From NCBI GenBank assembly GCA_018340375.1, contig JAFFJZ010000008.1:3162001-3226000 (forward strand): a stretch of 64,000 nucleotides of DNA, given 5' to 3'. A program made the position numbers and the translations under genes. Below, piece after piece: positions 60,781-64,000 of the stretch. The stretch comes from Gonatopus flavifemur (taxonomy: Eukaryota; Arthropoda; Insecta; Hymenoptera; Dryinidae). How positions within the stretch are numbered: the stretch's first letter is position 1; each line of letters opens with the position of its first letter. The notes under the pieces were generated by a model that saw only the letters and a program-made list of their open reading frames with translations, had not been told where the DNA came from and did no database searches.

Positions 60781-62815
60781 TATCAGATTTTATATACAGA
60801 TATTCTTAATCTCATTTTTATAGCCTGGGATGTTTTCATTATTAAAAAAGTAGCATTCTGTCTCCTTATTAGGATTCTTCCGAATCGTTGGAGTGAGAAA
60901 TTTCATATTGTTTTTACTTTTATCCTTCTTCCAACAATACAACATTTTTCTGCAATAATTGCGTACGTTGTGTGAAACATTACTGCTGATGCTTGAAGGA
61001 ACTGCGATGCATTACAGTTCCACATTTGCCAACTAATGTAGAACTATAATGCGGTTGCTTGATGACGACGCCTGTGGGTCTACTTTCTCACCCTTACTCG
61101 CCACTGATTCTGGGTTTTCGATACTTTGTCTCGTGATTTGGCTTCCTCCTGTGCCTGCCATAACAATATGAAAGCCTCGATCCAGGGTATCAGCTGCATA
61201 GCGACACATCTTCGTTGCCTGCCGTTGCCAAATGGAGATGCCGTGGACGCAGACACATAAGAGTTATGGGGTTATGGGATTAGCTTCGGTAGGTTGTCCA
61301 TCACGTTACAGGCTCATGAACTCATGGGATTCAAGTCCTCCAAGGCTTGAGTCATAAGGTTTATACAGATTTTTAGCTCACATCATGGAGTTGAATGGAT
61401 TTATATAGGATTGGGATTTAACAACCCCAAAAACAAAGAATAAACATAGTCTGATTCCCAGGCTGAAGAATTTTTCCTTTTGTATGGCTACACGGAGAAA
61501 AATGAGGATTAACTGCTATTCCAATCACGATAGCTCTTACTTCAGTGCCCGGTCACTATATTTTTCATCACGGATGACTATTTTTAGAGTAAAAGGTTAC
61601 TCCATTGGAATACTTTTCATCAATTTTTAAGGCAGATTTACTTTGTAAGCAAGAAGCCATACTGGAAATCCCGTAGGATTCACCAGAGAATGTTGACTAA
61701 TCGCATGGAGTAAAATATGCTTCTTCGTTTGTCTCCATGTATATAATTATTGAACTGATTAGACTCCCACACACCAAGTCAACAAGTTGGGAATAAATGA
61801 ATCCACGCGTGAATTTCAATTGATCATTATAAAGTTATTTTCACAGTAATATCCTCCAAGAGAATGATTCGAATGACCGAACAAGCTTACGGTCAATATC
61901 GATAGTTTACTCGGCATCCCTATATACTTCCGTTTTATCCAATCAAAATTATCAATTGTACGTGGGACACTAGAAATCGTAGGTGGTGTACCGGCAATCC
62001 CCGATAGAGTTTCTCGTAATTGAGAGCAATTCCGATGTTCCGATTCGTTCGTATAATATGCATGTATATTATGTATACATACATATGTATACATTCACCT
62101 GTGGATGTGCATATTTACCTGTACGAGTATGCATGCTAATAGGATATAATCTAGTGAATCTTTTTACATCACCTATATATAATTATCCGATAATGCCATG
62201 AGTTATCAGGAGTAATTAGTTGGATTAACTCGCCTCGCGTGTTTTACGCTGGGTTACGTATACATCGTAGGTCATGTGATACAACCTGGTTGCGTATTCA
62301 TCTTGTGAAGAAAGAAAATATATGAAATCCAGTAACTGTATGTAAATACATAGTTTTGTCGGATGGAACCAATTGGGTGTTGGATTGGTTCCAGCCACTT
62401 TCAAATAAACTCGACTTTCCAAACTCAACACGCACAAATCACCAAGATAATAACAAAATACACGATTCGCGTACCATTTACTCGGATGTTCAATTCAATC
62501 GAGATTTAATTTTCTAGAGTAATTTAATATTTAATTGAATCAAGTGCGAGGAATTATTTTGTTGAAGTTTGGATAGATTTCTAACAACCTGATAGCGAAA
62601 CGTTCTCGTTAACAAAAGCACGCCAGTTTGAAAAGTGTTATCTTAGTCTCACGTTGAATATTGAAATCATAACAGTTGAATAAATTTTAATACACATAAC
62701 CGAATCAACCTCTTTATCACTAATTTCACATCTTCTCCGATCGATAGTTTTAGAACTCGACATGGAGAAAAAGATTCGCTCAAACAGCAAGCTAGTTTTC
62801 TAGCATATGCATAAC
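60781..62815. other. no gene; decayed fold-back near 61493
   Basis: ACACGGAGAAAAATGAGG at 61491 resembles a CACGG element end. Inner ACTGCTATTCCAAT/ATTGGAATACTTTT pair, but the right end is missing. No coding signal seen. Confidence 0.4.
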
Positions 62816-62852
62816 AAAATGGAATGGCTGAATTGGTAAGGCGAGCGCTTTT
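62816..62852 (+). pseudogene. tRNA-Leu-like 5' half interrupted by a TTAA element
   Basis: AATGGCTGAATTGGTAAGGC at 62819-62838, then GAGCGCTTTTAAG, resembles the 5' half of a tRNA-Leu: TGGC-GA-TGGT-AAGGCG is the D-arm/box A pattern, and CTTTTAAG fits an anticodon loop with TAA. One base more than usual is present. The element at 62853-63527 begins within this TTAA. After the element (63532 on) I cannot recognise the 3' half beyond TGTTCGATGATTC, a weak box B look-alike. Could also be a tRNA-derived SINE head or chance. Confidence 0.4.
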
Positions 62853-63527
62853 AAGGGGAGGTTTTTATCAAGCGAACTCCGGAAAAAGGTGATTCTCTCG
62901 AATTTCTCTTTCATGGAAAGAAGTAAATGCACAGCTTGAATTTTTTACATTTATTGAATGAGTGTTAAGGTACATAAAACAATTTTTTTGCCAATCAAAA
63001 AATTCGCATACCGAAACTCTAAACGCGTTTTTCTCGAAACTATGTTCCTGACAACGGTGGGAAGCATAGAGCGAAAACTAATCGATGGATCCTTCTTTTT
63101 CTATTTCAAAGTGAATTAAATTTATCGGAGCTCATACCTACTTCGAGATGAATCCGATGGTTTTAATTCAACTTTGAAGAGCAAAAAAACGTTGAAAAAT
63201 CGGTTGGTTTTCGATTTTTCATCGCAAAAGTAGGTATAAGTTCCAACAAATATCATATGAGTTATAAATCTTCTTGAAAATTTGCTTTCAGATAGTTTTT
63301 TGAAGTACCACAGTTCTCACTATCAAGACACCTTTTTTTCAGATGGTCAAGTTGCGCCATCTATACAATTTTTTGAATATTTTGGACTACAAAAAATGTT
63401 GATGTATACTTTAATAGTTAATGAATATATGTACAAAATTTGACATTGATATCTACTTCCGTCTTTGAGGAAAAAATTCTTGGAAAACACGTCACTTTTA
63501 GGTCGCTTGATGAGGACCTCCCCTTAA
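62853..63527. mobile_element. 675-bp MITE with TTAA duplication
   Basis: GGGGAGGTTTTTATCAAGCG at the left and CGCTTGATGAGGACCTCCCC at the right are inverted ends of about 20 bp with three mismatches. TTAA occurs on both sides (62849-62852 and 63528-63531). The interior has no transposase. TTAA targets are used by piggyBac and Kolobok elements. Confidence 0.8.
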
Positions 63528-63531
63528 TGTA

Positions 63532-64000
63532 ACAAAATGTTCGATGATTCAACAAAGTTCTCCAAAATAACAATATGGTTTCTTGAAGAAAACTCCGAGA
63601 TGACTACAATTGAATAATATAAATGACACTGGTCAACAGCCATTTTGGGGCCTGAGGTTTGAGAACTGATTCGGAAGTAGTTTTAGGGTACTGAGTACGA
63701 GGATATCATCAGATTTATTGGATCAGCTCGTTTTTTATAATTTTTTATATATAAAATTGAATCAATTATGTAGATTATATATGAAAATTATGTTTCACAT
63801 TCAACGCACCAAAAAAACTCCGAATCAGTTACCAAACCTCGGGCACCGGGGAAAAAATTTGTTGTTGTTGATCTGCGTGATATGTAAAGAAAAACAAATT
63901 GAATAATATCAAGTCTCAATTCACTTTTCACGATTATTGATTCGTAATACAATCCGCAAAGCAGTAGGACACTTTTTAATACCCCGAAACCTAATAATTC
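63532..64000. other. no gene recognised
   Basis: AT-rich; the 62-codon plus frame at 63718-63906 shows no domain. Confidence 0.45.

Noticed and set aside
24033..64000. CRISPR array, rRNA or prokaryotic operon
   Set aside because: No regular short repeat/spacer structure, no rRNA-like sequence, and spliced eukaryotic exons are present.

Overview
This is a eukaryotic, AT-rich, intron-rich and repeat-rich window, almost certainly from an insect. The only host gene I can support lies on the minus strand: five exons (24205 to 4612) of a sidestep (Side) family immunoglobulin-domain cell-surface protein, the family that acts with Beat proteins in axon guidance. Together they give 885 nt, about 295 codons, with consistent intron phases (1-0, 0-1, 1-0, 0-1, 1-1). 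They cover most of the Ig region (from the second domain on) but lack the signal peptide and first V-set domain upstream, and the fibronectin, membrane and cytoplasmic parts downstream. The 5' end is therefore to the right of the exons, possibly beyond base 64000, and the 3' end is left of base 1.

Everything else is intron or intergenic DNA packed with mobile-element relics. 1-5000: a 1.1 kb element with inverted ends, a 4-bp target duplication and a repeated internal motif, then two adjoining fold-back elements. 5000-13650: copies of a ~0.8 kb repeat (family A) and a pair of direct repeats (family B+E) that bracket one Side exon; one B copy carries a nested A insertion and the other preserves the empty site. 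15600-17000: a cluster of palindromic elements. 19275-19530: a dead mariner transposase. 21482-21592 and 56411-56532: two tiny hAT-like elements with 8-bp target duplications. 26400-30000 and 33000-49750: many fold-back MITEs. 30515-31125 and 55385-56190: two old tandem arrays. 37378-37671 and 51269-51562: two 294-bp copies of one MITE. 59992-60780: two ends of a transposon-like gene whose middle is lost. 62816-63531: a MITE flanked by TTAA sitting in what looks like the anticodon loop of a tRNA-Leu-like sequence.

No rRNA, CRISPR, operon or intact transposase was seen. Predicted frames outside the Side exons mostly fall inside repeats or have no recognisable family. The main interest is the transposon biology: empty sites, target duplications, shared terminal boxes with different interiors, and repeats positioned so that recombination could delete a coding exon.
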